Origin: RGIG8748 sp045578205
GTDB taxonomy: Bacteria; Bacillota; Clostridia; UMGS1810
Assembly: GCA_045578205.1 (NCBI GenBank)
Contig: JAZNJU010000082.1
Span: 1-26,501 of the forward strand
Length of the DNA stretch: 26,501 nucleotides
Direction: 5' to 3'
The notes below the pieces were generated by a model. It saw nothing but the letters and a program-made list of their open reading frames with translations. It made no database searches and was not told where the DNA came from. This document shows positions 1-7,198 of this stretch, piece by piece (the stretch's first letter is position 1; every line of letters begins with the position of its first letter). Both the position numbers and the translations under genes were made by a program.

Positions 1-283
1 TGCACCGAAAAGTGCAGGAAGAAACAAACCTCACTGTCAGTTTGATGAGAATTGGCAGTGAGGTTTTTCTCAAGGAAGATTTTGGATTTTTCAATCCAAA
101 ATCGGAAAAGTATGCACTTTTCTTACTGCGTTGTGGCTCCTCGCCGTACCTTTGTACTGTCTTCGTCGCCACGCCTCGTCTGCATCCGTTTTTGTACGTC
201 GGTCAACATTGCCGGATGCACCGAAAAGTGCAGGAAGAAACAAACCTCACTGTCAGTTTGATGAGAATTGGCAGTGAGGTTTT
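1..283. repeat. Two identical 67-bp repeats, 216-bp period
   Basis: Positions 1-67 recur without a mismatch at 217-283, a period of 216 bp. The first copy begins at the window edge, so the array may continue to the left. Each copy starts with the short palindrome TGCA-CCGAAAAG-TGCA and ends in a hairpin with a T tract. The DNA between copies is also rich in inverted repeats: a perfect 11-bp stem at 78-88/93-103, a 7-bp stem at 105-111/116-122, and TGCATCCG at 181-188 against CGGATGCA at 213-220. I see no credible gene here. A plus-strand reading frame (12-407) exists only because the repeats stay open. This is probably an intergenic repeat family, origin unknown. Confidence 0.85.
29..68 (+). 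terminator. Rho-independent-like terminator, repeat copy 1
   Basis: CCTCACTGTCA (29-39) pairs with TGGCAGTGAGG (53-63), 11 bp with one G-U pair, and is followed by five T (64-68). It would end transcription coming from the left of the window on the plus strand. Confidence 0.65.
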
Positions 284-288
284 CTTTT
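245..288 (+). terminator. Rho-independent-like terminator, repeat copy 2
   Basis: The same 11-bp stem as in the first repeat copy (245-255 with 269-279), followed by an interrupted T tract, TTTT-C-TTTT. It has no obvious gene of its own and may simply be carried by the repeat. Confidence 0.5.
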
Positions 289-296
289 CAACGCAC

Positions 297-347
297 AACA
301 CAAGAGAACCGTCCCCTTGTGTTACAAGAGAACCGTCCCCTTGTGTT
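297..347. repeat. Tandem pair of REP-like palindromes
   Basis: A 27-nt imperfect palindrome with arms AACACAAG and CTTGTGTT occupies 297-323. A second copy lacking its first three bases follows directly at 324-347. The core reads GAGAACCGTCCCC. Two further copies lie in the opposite orientation at 22335-22361 and 26313-26339. Palindromes with this kind of core are scattered through many clostridial genomes and resemble REP elements mobilised by IS200-like (RAYT) transposases. That link is from general knowledge; no such transposase is in the window. Confidence 0.75.
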
Positions 348-360
348 GTTTTTGGGTTGA

Positions 361-389
361 GAAAAGAAAAACCCCGCATTTTGCGGGGT
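361..389 (-). terminator. Terminator of the kinase-regulator operon
   Basis: On the minus strand a hairpin with stem ACCCCGC/GCGGGGT (371-389, loop of five) is followed by a T-rich tract (complement of 361-370). It starts 5 bp after the response-regulator stop codon. Confidence 0.9.
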
Positions 390-393
390 CAAA

Positions 394-1596
394 TTACTTT
401 TTGTTAGATATCTTGTATTCCGTGGGAGTAGTTCCGAAGTAACTTTTGAACTTTCTGTAGAAATACCCGATGTGGTTATAGCCTATAAGGTTGCTGACTT
501 CGGTGGCAGAAAGGTTATCGTCGCTCATAAGAAGCGCTGCCGTTTTTTCCATTCTTAGACTTGTAAGTTTGTCGATAAACTTTTCGCCTGTTTTCTTTTT
601 GAAGTAAGCAGAAAAATATGCAGGAGACATAAAGACATGGGATGCCACGTCATCCAGAGAAATATTCTCGCTAAGATGGTCATTTATGTAGTCCATTGCA
701 GAGTCTATTATCTTATCGTCAGAATCTTCGCGCGGTTCTATCTCGTCTATACCATGGACATTGAGAAGTTCTTTTATGGATGCGTGGGTTTTGCAGGAAC
801 TCACACTCACATCAATATCCAGAATAGTGCGGAAATTGCTTATCATTTCCTGCGAAAACTTGTCTATTGTGCACTTGGTGTCGGGATTTTTGTGAATAAT
901 TATCCACGAAACGTTGTTGTATGAGCAAAGAGCAAGAGAAAAGTATCCGTCATTTGTCTGGAACGGGTGCATATTGCTTATTGCATGGTAAAGTTGTATG
1001 GAATTGTACTTGAAAGTTTTTGTAAGAAACGCTTCAAAATCCTGAATATGGAAAACAACAAGTGAACATACGGAGTTTTGGGGCACAAAATCAATTCCCA
1101 GACTTTTGAGTTGTATGTTCAGGTTGTTGATATCGGTAATATTTCCGCACAAAAGATTGGAAAAGAACTGCAATCTTTCGTAGATATCGTCTCTGGAAGA
1201 AAAAGGAGATATCTTTTCCGAAGAGGCGGCAATTTTCTCCAAAGCATCTATAAGAACGGAATAATCGATGGGTTTTGTGAGGTAGTCCACCACGTTTTTG
1301 TATCGGAGCGCTCTCTGTGCATAGGAAAATTCACGGTGAGCACTAAGGAAAAGTATTTTAATGTGGGGGTAGTGTTCGCTTAAAAACTCAACCAGTTCCA
1401 GACCGTCGGGCTTTGGCATGCAGATGTCGGTTATAATCACATCCACAGGGTTGTTTTTAATATACTCGATGGCATCATCACCGCAGGAAAAGGCATCGCA
1501 GAGTTCATAGCCGAAATCAGACCAGGCGACAAGTTGCTTGAGACCCAACAGGCTCATTTCGTCATCATCCACAAGAATAATTCTCAGTGCCATCAT
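394..1596 (-). CDS. AraC-family two-component response regulator (YesN-like)
   Basis: A cytoplasmic transcription factor of 400 aa that should be phosphorylated by the kinase encoded upstream. The N-terminal receiver domain shows the acidic pocket Asp10-Asp12, phospho-acceptor Asp57 (ITDICMP), Ser85 and Lys108 (TKP). A linker region of about 150 residues follows, and the last 100 residues form a double helix-turn-helix AraC/XylS DNA-binding domain (ISLDDVASHVFMSPAYFSAY; FYRKFKSYFGTTPTEY). The start at 1596 is chosen because AAAGGAGGAGGG lies just upstream and the receiver domain begins at once; the frame is open to 1689, but those extra 31 residues are not receiver-like. Genes of this type next to Lpl-type importers usually control the importer. 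Family assignment is sure; the target is inferred. Confidence 0.95.
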   Translation of the reverse strand: MMALRIILVDDDEMSLLGLKQLVAWSDFGYELCDAFSCGDDAIEYIKNNPVDVIITDICMPKPDGLELVEFLSEHYPHIKILFLSAHREFSYAQRALRYKNVVDYLTKPIDYSVLIDALEKIAASSEKISPFSSRDDIYERLQFFSNLLCGNITDINNLNIQLKSLGIDFVPQNSVCSLVVFHIQDFEAFLTKTFKYNSIQLYHAISNMHPFQTNDGYFSLALCSYNNVSWIIIHKNPDTKCTIDKFSQEMISNFRTILDIDVSVSSCKTHASIKELLNVHGIDEIEPREDSDDKIIDSAMDYINDHLSENISLDDVASHVFMSPAYFSAYFKKKTGEKFIDKLTSLRMEKTAALLMSDDNLSATEVSNLIGYNHIGYFYRKFKSYFGTTPTEYKISNKK

Positions 1597-1653
1597 ATCC
1601 CTCCTCCTTTGAAATGCCGTAAATTGCAAAAAAATTACAACTTTCCTCCGTAA

Positions 1654-1682
1654 ATTATAGCAAAACGCAGTTTGTTTGTAAA
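1654..1682 (-). promoter_or_regulatory. Promoter in front of the response regulator
   Basis: On the minus strand, -35 TTTACA (1682-1677), a 17-bp spacer and a perfect -10 TATAAT (1659-1654) lie between the kinase stop and the regulator start. The spacer ends in TTTTGC, close to the TTTGC before the -10 of the protein E promoter. It would let the regulator be made independently of the kinase. Confidence 0.65.
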
Positions 1683-1696
1683 TACACAATATTTAG

Positions 1697-1728
1697 AAAA
1701 AAAGTGAATTTATCAAAAAAATATGCAC
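1697..1728. promoter_or_regulatory. Candidate operator B (paired A/T-tract boxes)
   Basis: Read on the minus strand, TGCATATTTTTTT is followed by ATTCACTTTTTTT, the box centres 19 bp apart, 14 bp upstream of the regulator's -35. The first box overlaps the kinase stop codon. The pair matches the boxes at 3549-3583 except for two missing spacer bases. Binding by the adjacent AraC-type regulator is inferred. Confidence 0.45.
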
Positions 1729-3449
1729 TACATTACGTTGAAATCCGTCACAAAGGGTGTGGTTACCGTTACCAACGTAAACTCATCTTCCACAGACATT
1801 TTGCAGTAGTAATCGTCACCGAAAACGAGTTTTACTCTTTTGTTTACGTTGAATAATCCGACGTGGTTTTTGTTGTTGCTTACGCCCTCATAGAGCAGAG
1901 AGTTTATTTTTTCCATTTCTTCCATTGTGGGTGAGGGGCCGTTGTTCTTTATGGTGATTTTGAGAAGTCCGTTTTCTTTTTTTGCGCTTATTACAAGAAC
2001 TCCTCTCTTTTTCTTGACATATTTTATTCCGTGTTTGAAAGCATTTTCAATAAGAGGCTGAAGAGTGAATTTGATGTACATACAGTTCTTTGTCTCTTCG
2101 TCTATGTCCCATATGACATCAAAGTTATTGTTGGACATATAGGATTGTATTTTTATGTATTTTTCGCAGTATTCAAGTTCTTTGGAAAGTTCAATTGTGT
2201 AGTTTTTGGTATCAATGGATTCTTCCAGAAGTTCCGAAAGGGAAATGAGGGTCTTGCTTTCGGGATTGTCCACTCCGTTTTTTAACATCAGCGAAAGGTT
2301 GAGGGTGTTTAGCGCGTTGAAGAGAAAATGCGGAGTAAACTGAGATTGCAAAACCTGTGTCTGGAGAACTTTCAGGTTTGCAAAACTTGAAAGGAGTTCC
2401 TCTTCCAGTTTTTTATTCTGTGACTTCATACTCAGGATGTTCTGGTTTATGTACATTATTTCGTTGGCTGAATCCGAAAAATCATTCAGAGGGTCTGCCT
2501 CGTTTACGTTCTTAACAATTTCCTGCACGGTCTTGTAAGAAAAAGACGCAAGCAGGTATGCCACAGCCACCGAAAGCAGGGCAACCGCAAGAATAAACAG
2601 TATTGCAAGCAGAATAAAGTTTGAATAAAAAGGCTGTGAGTGTTCAAATGCCATATGCAGATACACATCGTACACCTTTGATGTGATTTCGGTGTGTTTA
2701 TTGTACATTCTGAGGTGGACTTCTTCATCTTCAAGATTATACTTGGGGTTGAAACCCGAAATTTCTCCGGTGCTGAAAAAGACATTTTTCTCTCCGTCAA
2801 TAAGTGTCAGAGACACATTTCTCCCCGAGGGGTCCGTTGCAAGAGAACGCAGTTGTGAGCCGTTTATTGTAAAAATCACAAGACCCAGTTCTTCGTTATT
2901 GGATGCAACATTGTAGCAAAGGCACATGGTATTTCCGTTTTTGATGTAATAGCAATACTTGTCAGACGGTATATCCTTCCACGGAGTGAATGAAAAATCT
3001 TTCGAAGGACCGTTGCCCTCCGTGGACAGAACATAATCGGCTTTTTTGCTGTATATTGCTATGGAACTGATACCGCTTGACGGTGTACAGTACTTTTTGG
3101 TAATGCCCACAAGACTGTTTACGGAACGGATTCCGTATTCATCCAGTTCCGGTATCCCCGAAGTATTCATAAAAACGGGAAAGCCGTTTTCAAGAAGAAG
3201 GCTTAAGTATATTTCTTCAGTGGAGTTGTACAAAGTTTCTATTTTACTCTTAGCCGACGCAAAAATCTGGGATGAAGAAGTTTTGGACTCAAGCGATACC
3301 GCCCGGTAATAATACACCGTAAGAATCAGAACCAGAATAGCAAGAGGAATAACGATTATGGTAAAAAACCGCTTCAGATGAGACATGAAAATACTGCTCC
3401 GTTTGAAGTGGGATATCAGAATATTTTTGTGTTTTCGAAAGCCTGCCAT
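1728..3449 (-). CDS. YesM-type sensor histidine kinase
   Basis: A membrane sensor kinase of 573 aa (HPK7/COG2972 type). It has a first membrane segment near residues 28-48, an extracellular sensing region of about 230 residues, a second membrane segment near 275-300, a His_kinase domain with phospho-accepting His374 in the sequence TPHFLFNALNTLN, and an ATPase domain with the N-box LIENAFKHG and a G-box GLFNVNKRV. TPHFLF differs slightly from the common NPHFLY form. The start at 3449 is preferred because AAAGGAGGAG precedes it; the frame extends seven codons further upstream across the ribosome binding site. It is the first gene of the minus-strand operon, followed after 131 bp by its cognate regulator. 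The ligand is unknown, probably an oligosaccharide given the neighbours. Confidence 0.95.
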   Translation of the reverse strand: MAGFRKHKNILISHFKRSSIFMSHLKRFFTIIVIPLAILVLILTVYYYRAVSLESKTSSSQIFASAKSKIETLYNSTEEIYLSLLLENGFPVFMNTSGIPELDEYGIRSVNSLVGITKKYCTPSSGISSIAIYSKKADYVLSTEGNGPSKDFSFTPWKDIPSDKYCYYIKNGNTMCLCYNVASNNEELGLVIFTINGSQLRSLATDPSGRNVSLTLIDGEKNVFFSTGEISGFNPKYNLEDEEVHLRMYNKHTEITSKVYDVYLHMAFEHSQPFYSNFILLAILFILAVALLSVAVAYLLASFSYKTVQEIVKNVNEADPLNDFSDSANEIMYINQNILSMKSQNKKLEEELLSSFANLKVLQTQVLQSQFTPHFLFNALNTLNLSLMLKNGVDNPESKTLISLSELLEESIDTKNYTIELSKELEYCEKYIKIQSYMSNNNFDVIWDIDEETKNCMYIKFTLQPLIENAFKHGIKYVKKKRGVLVISAKKENGLLKITIKNNGPSPTMEEMEKINSLLYEGVSNNKNHVGLFNVNKRVKLVFGDDYYCKMSVEDEFTLVTVTTPFVTDFNVM

Positions 3450-3475
3450 ACCTACTCCTCCTTTCAGCAAGTATT

Positions 3476-3505
3476 ATAATACAATGAAAGGACAACACCT
3501 GTCAA
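3476..3505 (-). promoter_or_regulatory. Promoter of the kinase-regulator operon
   Basis: On the minus strand, a consensus -35 TTGACA (3505-3500) and -10 TATTAT (3481-3476) are 18 bp apart. Transcription would begin about 20 bp before the kinase start, giving a very short leader. Confidence 0.75.
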
Positions 3506-3548
3506 GTACGGCAAATTGCGACAAGATGTTACAAGAAAGTTAAAATTC

Positions 3549-3583
3549 AAAAAAAAGTGCATACCGACCAAAAAAATGTGCAT
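3549..3583. promoter_or_regulatory. Candidate operator A (21-bp-spaced boxes)
   Basis: AAAAAAAAGTGCAT (3549-3562) and AAAAAAATGTGCAT (3570-3583) match at 13 of 14 positions and lie exactly 21 bp apart, two helical turns. The second box touches the -35 of the importer promoter. A direct repeat in this position is typical of AraC-family activators that contact RNA polymerase, and an AraC-type regulator is encoded next door. Confidence 0.6.
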
Positions 3584-3611
3584 TGTATGTTCTGCGCAAA
3601 AATGATAAAAT
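3583..3611 (+). promoter_or_regulatory. Promoter of the importer operon
   Basis: -35 TTGTAT (3583-3588), a 17-bp spacer and -10 TAAAAT (3606-3611). The weak -35 next to paired boxes fits an activator-dependent promoter. The first gene starts about 28 bp downstream of the expected transcription start. Confidence 0.6.
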
Positions 3612-3645
3612 TACTTTGTAATATGTGTGAAAGTGAGGTCAAATA

Positions 3646-4602
3646 ATGAAAACTGACAACCAAGCGACAATATCGGATAAACCTCTCAGAATAAAGAGAC
3701 ACAAATTCGATATGGATAACTTCCAGATGTGGACCCTGGCAATCATACCCATACTTCTCGTATTTGTATTTTGCTACATCCCCATGGGCGGTATTATAAT
3801 CGCATTCAAAGACTACAATTATCAGGGAGGTATTTTCGGCTCCCCTTGGAACGGATTCAAAAACTTTGAGTTCATGCTTTCCAGCAATATGTTCACAAGA
3901 ATAGCCACCAATACAATCGTTATGAACTTTATCATAATAATTTGCTCAACCGTGTGCTCTGTGTTCGTTGCTCTTGTACTTTTCCAGTTAAGAAGCCGAA
4001 ATGCAACAAAAGTATATCAGACTGTTATGATAACACCCCACTTTTTGTCCTGGGTTGTTGTATCATATATGGCGTATGCACTTTTGCATACAACAAACGG
4101 AACACTCAACCAACTTATCACCTCGTTTGGAGGAAAAGAGGTTGACTGGTATTCAAAACCTGACGCATGGCCTGCCATACTTACTGTGGCTTCCGTTTGG
4201 AAACACCTCGGTATGGATTCGCTCATCTACTATGCAACCCTTATGGGTGTTGACATATCTTTGGTAGAAGCAGCCAAGGTAGACGGTGCAAGCAAACTTC
4301 AGGTTAACCGTTACATAATGATACCTATGCTCGCGGGCATAATGACAATTCAGATTATATTAAAAATCGGCGGTATCTTCAGAGCAGACTTCGGTCTTTT
4401 CTATCAGGTGCCCAGAAACATCGGTGCCCTTTACCGTACAACCGACGTTATCGATACCTACATTTTCCGTGCAATGCGTGTATCGGGAGATATGGGAACT
4501 TCATCTGCAACCGGTCTTCTTCAGTCAATCGTAGGTTTCGTCCTGGTTGTGTTCACCAACTGGGTTGTAGGTAAGATTGACGATGAGAAGACATTATTCT
4601 AA
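3646..4602 (+). CDS. lplB: ABC importer permease, LplB family
   Basis: A 318-aa integral membrane protein that forms half of the channel of a CUT1-type carbohydrate importer (COG4209). The N-terminus is polar, then a first membrane segment appears (WTLAIIPILLVFVFCYIPMG), followed by about five more. The cytoplasmic EAA loop that docks the ATPase reads EAAKVDGASKLQVNRY near residues 206-221. AGTGAGGT precedes the start. It is followed after 15 bp by the second permease. Lpl/YtcP/YesP-type importers take up complex sugars such as oligogalacturonides or other plant oligosaccharides; the substrate here cannot be read from the sequence. Confidence 0.95.
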   Translation: MKTDNQATISDKPLRIKRHKFDMDNFQMWTLAIIPILLVFVFCYIPMGGIIIAFKDYNYQGGIFGSPWNGFKNFEFMLSSNMFTRIATNTIVMNFIIIICSTVCSVFVALVLFQLRSRNATKVYQTVMITPHFLSWVVVSYMAYALLHTTNGTLNQLITSFGGKEVDWYSKPDAWPAILTVASVWKHLGMDSLIYYATLMGVDISLVEAAKVDGASKLQVNRYIMIPMLAGIMTIQIILKIGGIFRADFGLFYQVPRNIGALYRTTDVIDTYIFRAMRVSGDMGTSSATGLLQSIVGFVLVVFTNWVVGKIDDEKTLF

Positions 4603-4617
4603 AAGGAGGACAAAGAC

Positions 4618-5496
4618 ATGAAAAAAATCAAAGACATGCAACTTGGCATAAACGCATTTTTTATTTTCATCTGTGCCCTCATAGTTTACCCTCTTCTCAT
4701 GGTTATAGCGGTGTCTCTCTCCAAAGAGTCGGACATAGCAAACTATGGATATCTGCTTATCCCCAAGGCAATTGATTTCTCTGCCTATGAGTTTGTGTTC
4801 AAAAACCCTCAGAAGATAATTGACGCCTACGAGGTTACGGCAATTGCGGCATTTTGCTTTATGGGATTCAGTGTGCTTTTCATGGCAATGGTAGCGTACC
4901 CGCTTTCCAGCAGAACGTTCAAAGCAAGAAAGTATGTAAACTTCTACCTATACTTCACAATGCTTTTCTCCGGCGGTCTTGTACCGTCATACATACTCAT
5001 TACACGTTATCTCGACATCGATGATACGCTCCTTGTGTATATACTCCCCGGACTTATAAGCCCATGGTACATATTTATGATGAGAACATTCTTTGCCGAT
5101 ATCCCCGGTGAAATGCTCGAAGCGGTAAAGATTGACGGCGGCAACCAGTACACAGCATTCTTCCGCTTTGTACTTCCCCTTTCAAAGCCCGTTCTTGCAA
5201 CGGTTGCACTCTTTATGTTCCTTGCAAAGTGGAACGACTGGAACACAAGTATGCTCTACATAAACGACAGTTCGCTTTACAGTCTCCAGTTCCTTTTGCA
5301 GGATATAATGGAAAATATCAATATGATTCAGTCCTCTACCGTTGATAAGCAGTCTCTTATGAACGTTCAGGATATCCCCACAGAAACAGTACGTATGGCA
5401 ATGGCAGTGGTAGTTGCAGGTCCCGCGCTTGTAATATTCCCGTTCTTCCAGAAGTACTTTGTAAAAGGACTTACCGTAGGTTCGGTTAAAGGCTGA
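4618..5496 (+). CDS. ytcP: ABC importer permease, LplC/YtcP family
   Basis: A 292-aa membrane protein, the second half of the importer channel (COG0395, MalG-like). The start is preceded by AAAGGAGGAC. The EAA loop EAVKIDGGNQYTAFFRFVLP lies near residues 164-183, and the protein ends with the family's typical tail (FPFFQKYFVKGLTVGSVKG). It is co-transcribed with the first permease. No ATPase gene is in the operon, which is normal for this family: a shared MsmX/MsmK-type ATPase encoded elsewhere usually serves several importers. Confidence 0.95.
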   Translation: MKKIKDMQLGINAFFIFICALIVYPLLMVIAVSLSKESDIANYGYLLIPKAIDFSAYEFVFKNPQKIIDAYEVTAIAAFCFMGFSVLFMAMVAYPLSSRTFKARKYVNFYLYFTMLFSGGLVPSYILITRYLDIDDTLLVYILPGLISPWYIFMMRTFFADIPGEMLEAVKIDGGNQYTAFFRFVLPLSKPVLATVALFMFLAKWNDWNTSMLYINDSSLYSLQFLLQDIMENINMIQSSTVDKQSLMNVQDIPTETVRMAMAVVVAGPALVIFPFFQKYFVKGLTVGSVKG

Positions 5497-5548
5497 TATA
5501 AATTTTTACAATTTATATAAATTATTTATTTTAGGAGGAAATGAAAAA

Positions 5549-6955
5549 ATGAAGAGAATTTTAGCATTACTGCTCGTTTTCGTTATGTTGTTCTCTCTTG
5601 CTTCCTGTAAGTTCGGAAAGAAGAAAGACAGTAACGTAATCACATGGTATGCGTTCGGTGACGAACAGCCCGATATGGCAAAAGTCATGGAAGCAGCAAA
5701 CAAAATCATTGAGCCAAAACTTGGTGTCAAACTTGACTTAAAGTTTATCCCCGCCAGTGCGTATGACCAGAGAATGAAGATGATGATGGCTTCCGGTGCG
5801 GAGTTTGACATCTGCTTCACATCCAACTGGAAAAATGATTATGTTTCCGCAGCAAGAGACGGCGGTCTTATGGATATCACAGACATGATTTCCGACGACC
5901 TCTATGGAATTATGGATGAAAAATACTGGAACGATATGAAAATAGACGGCAAAATCTATGCTGTTCCAAACATGCAGGTTATGTACACTCAACTTGCTGT
6001 ATCCGTTAAGCAGGACCTTGTTGAAAAGTACGACATCGACTTAAGCGGTATTGAACACGTAGAAGATATTGAGCCCATTTTAGAACTTCTCCACGAAAAA
6101 GAGCCCAACCTCTACACATACAACAACCGTTGGTCCACACATCCCTGGACATATGATATTCAGGCAGACGTATCCGGCGGTGTTGGTATTTCCGCTCACA
6201 AAGAAACAGGTGAAATCCTTGAAGACGGAACTCCCGAAGGAAAACGCGGTATAGAGAAACTCCGTGAATGGTACCAGAAAGGTTATATCCGTCAGGACTA
6301 TGCTTCTTCCAACAACGACAACAACCCCACAGATATTAATCAGGGTAAATACGCTGTTATGATTCAGGGTTACAAACCCGGTCAGGAACAGGAAGATACT
6401 GTTAAATATGTTTACAAAACAATCACAAAGCCTCACTTCACAGGTGCTACATCCACAGCACTGGGTATTGGTGCAGGTTCCAAGAACCCCGAAAAGGCTC
6501 TTGAACTTATTCACCTTGTAAATACCGACAAAGAACTCTACAACATCATTTGCTATGGTTTGGAGGGTGTACACTACGACTTGAATGCCGAGGGCAAGAT
6601 TGTTAAGAAAGATGGCTCCAAATATGCTCCCAACTCCGACTGGCAGTTTGGTAACCAGTTCAACGCTATCCTTACCGAAGGTATGGACGACGATGTTTGG
6701 GAAAGAACCAGAAAACTCAACGACGAAGCATTGGTATCTGTTACAACAACCTTTAAACTTGATACAGAGCCCATCAAGAATGAACTTGCACAACTTAGTG
6801 CGGCTCATCAGGAATACTCCGATTATCTCACAGTCAAGGATTATGAAAAATACACCAAAGACAAAGAGGCTGCTTTGAAAGCCGCAGGCAGAGATAAAGT
6901 TGTTGAAGAAATCAAGAAACAGATGGCTGAACACGTTAAAAATTTTAAAAAGTAA
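5549..6955 (+). CDS. Lipoprotein solute-binding protein of the importer (LplA-like)
   Basis: A 468-aa extracellular sugar-binding lipoprotein that delivers the substrate to the two permeases encoded just upstream. The signal peptide ends in a lipobox, LASC, with lipidated Cys20. The mature part is an alpha/beta type-1 binding protein; the stretch ASGAEFDICFTSNW and the charged helical C-terminus resemble LplA proteins with a DUF3502-type end, usually about 500 aa. The start at 5549 follows AGGAGG; an ATG 8 bp earlier is out of frame and stops after three codons. A short AT-only inverted repeat (5497-5504/5510-5517) lies in the 52-bp gap before it and might help mRNA processing. Role is sure as a class, the ligand unknown. 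Confidence 0.93.
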   Translation: MKRILALLLVFVMLFSLASCKFGKKKDSNVITWYAFGDEQPDMAKVMEAANKIIEPKLGVKLDLKFIPASAYDQRMKMMMASGAEFDICFTSNWKNDYVSAARDGGLMDITDMISDDLYGIMDEKYWNDMKIDGKIYAVPNMQVMYTQLAVSVKQDLVEKYDIDLSGIEHVEDIEPILELLHEKEPNLYTYNNRWSTHPWTYDIQADVSGGVGISAHKETGEILEDGTPEGKRGIEKLREWYQKGYIRQDYASSNNDNNPTDINQGKYAVMIQGYKPGQEQEDTVKYVYKTITKPHFTGATSTALGIGAGSKNPEKALELIHLVNTDKELYNIICYGLEGVHYDLNAEGKIVKKDGSKYAPNSDWQFGNQFNAILTEGMDDDVWERTRKLNDEALVSVTTTFKLDTEPIKNELAQLSAAHQEYSDYLTVKDYEKYTKDKEAALKAAGRDKVVEEIKKQMAEHVKNFKK

Positions 6956-6975
6956 AAGAGTATAATATTGTTTTC

Positions 6976-7006
6976 GATAAGCACCGGAAGTTCTCCGGTG
7001 CTTGTC
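6976..7006 (+). terminator. Stem-loop after the importer operon
   Basis: A 12-bp stem with one G-U pair (6976-6987 with 6995-7006, arms with core AAGCACCGG/CCGGTGCTT) and a loop of seven lies 20 bp after the solute-binding protein. It is not followed by a T tract; the nearest T-rich stretch is 30 bp further. It may be a 3' stabiliser or a leaky terminator that lets some transcripts run into the secreted-protein genes. In the rest of this 243-bp gap I see one T-tract box (GACTTTTTTTT at 7043-7053), no convincing promoter, and a ribosome binding site AAAAGGAG at the end. Confidence 0.5.
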
Positions 7007-7198
7007 GGGACTTTGGGAAACCGTTTTCAAAGACAGTTTTTTGACTTTTTTTTAGCATTTGCGCGTAAAATTGTTTAAAAATAGTTATTTTTTTGTGAAA
7101 CAAGCAAAATTTACATATAGATTAACACAAACTTTGCAAACAAATCCGCACAATGGATATTACATATATACACACACAATAAAAAAAAGGAGAATTTT

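Noticed and set aside
105..122. GTATGCACTTTTC near the left edge as a fourth operator box
   Set aside because: It resembles half of a box but is part of a perfect palindrome in the repeat region, has a short T tract, no partner at 19-21 bp and no promoter beside it.
299..347. The tandem palindromes as a CRISPR array
   Set aside because: Only two units with no spacer between them, and the same unit occurs singly elsewhere.
12..407. 131-codon plus-strand reading frame at the left edge
   Set aside because: It is made from the 67-bp repeats and REP palindromes, contains terminator hairpins and has no ribosome binding site or protein-like pattern.
6080..7030. 316-codon minus-strand frame opposite the solute-binding protein
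   Set aside because: Antisense shadow of a clear gene; Phe/Cys/Val-rich, no ribosome binding site, runs through the downstream hairpin.
7043..7053. GACTTTTTTTT upstream of protein A as an operator
   Set aside because: Only one box matches, the flanking TGC is absent and no convincing promoter follows, so control of A-D by the regulator is not supported at this site.
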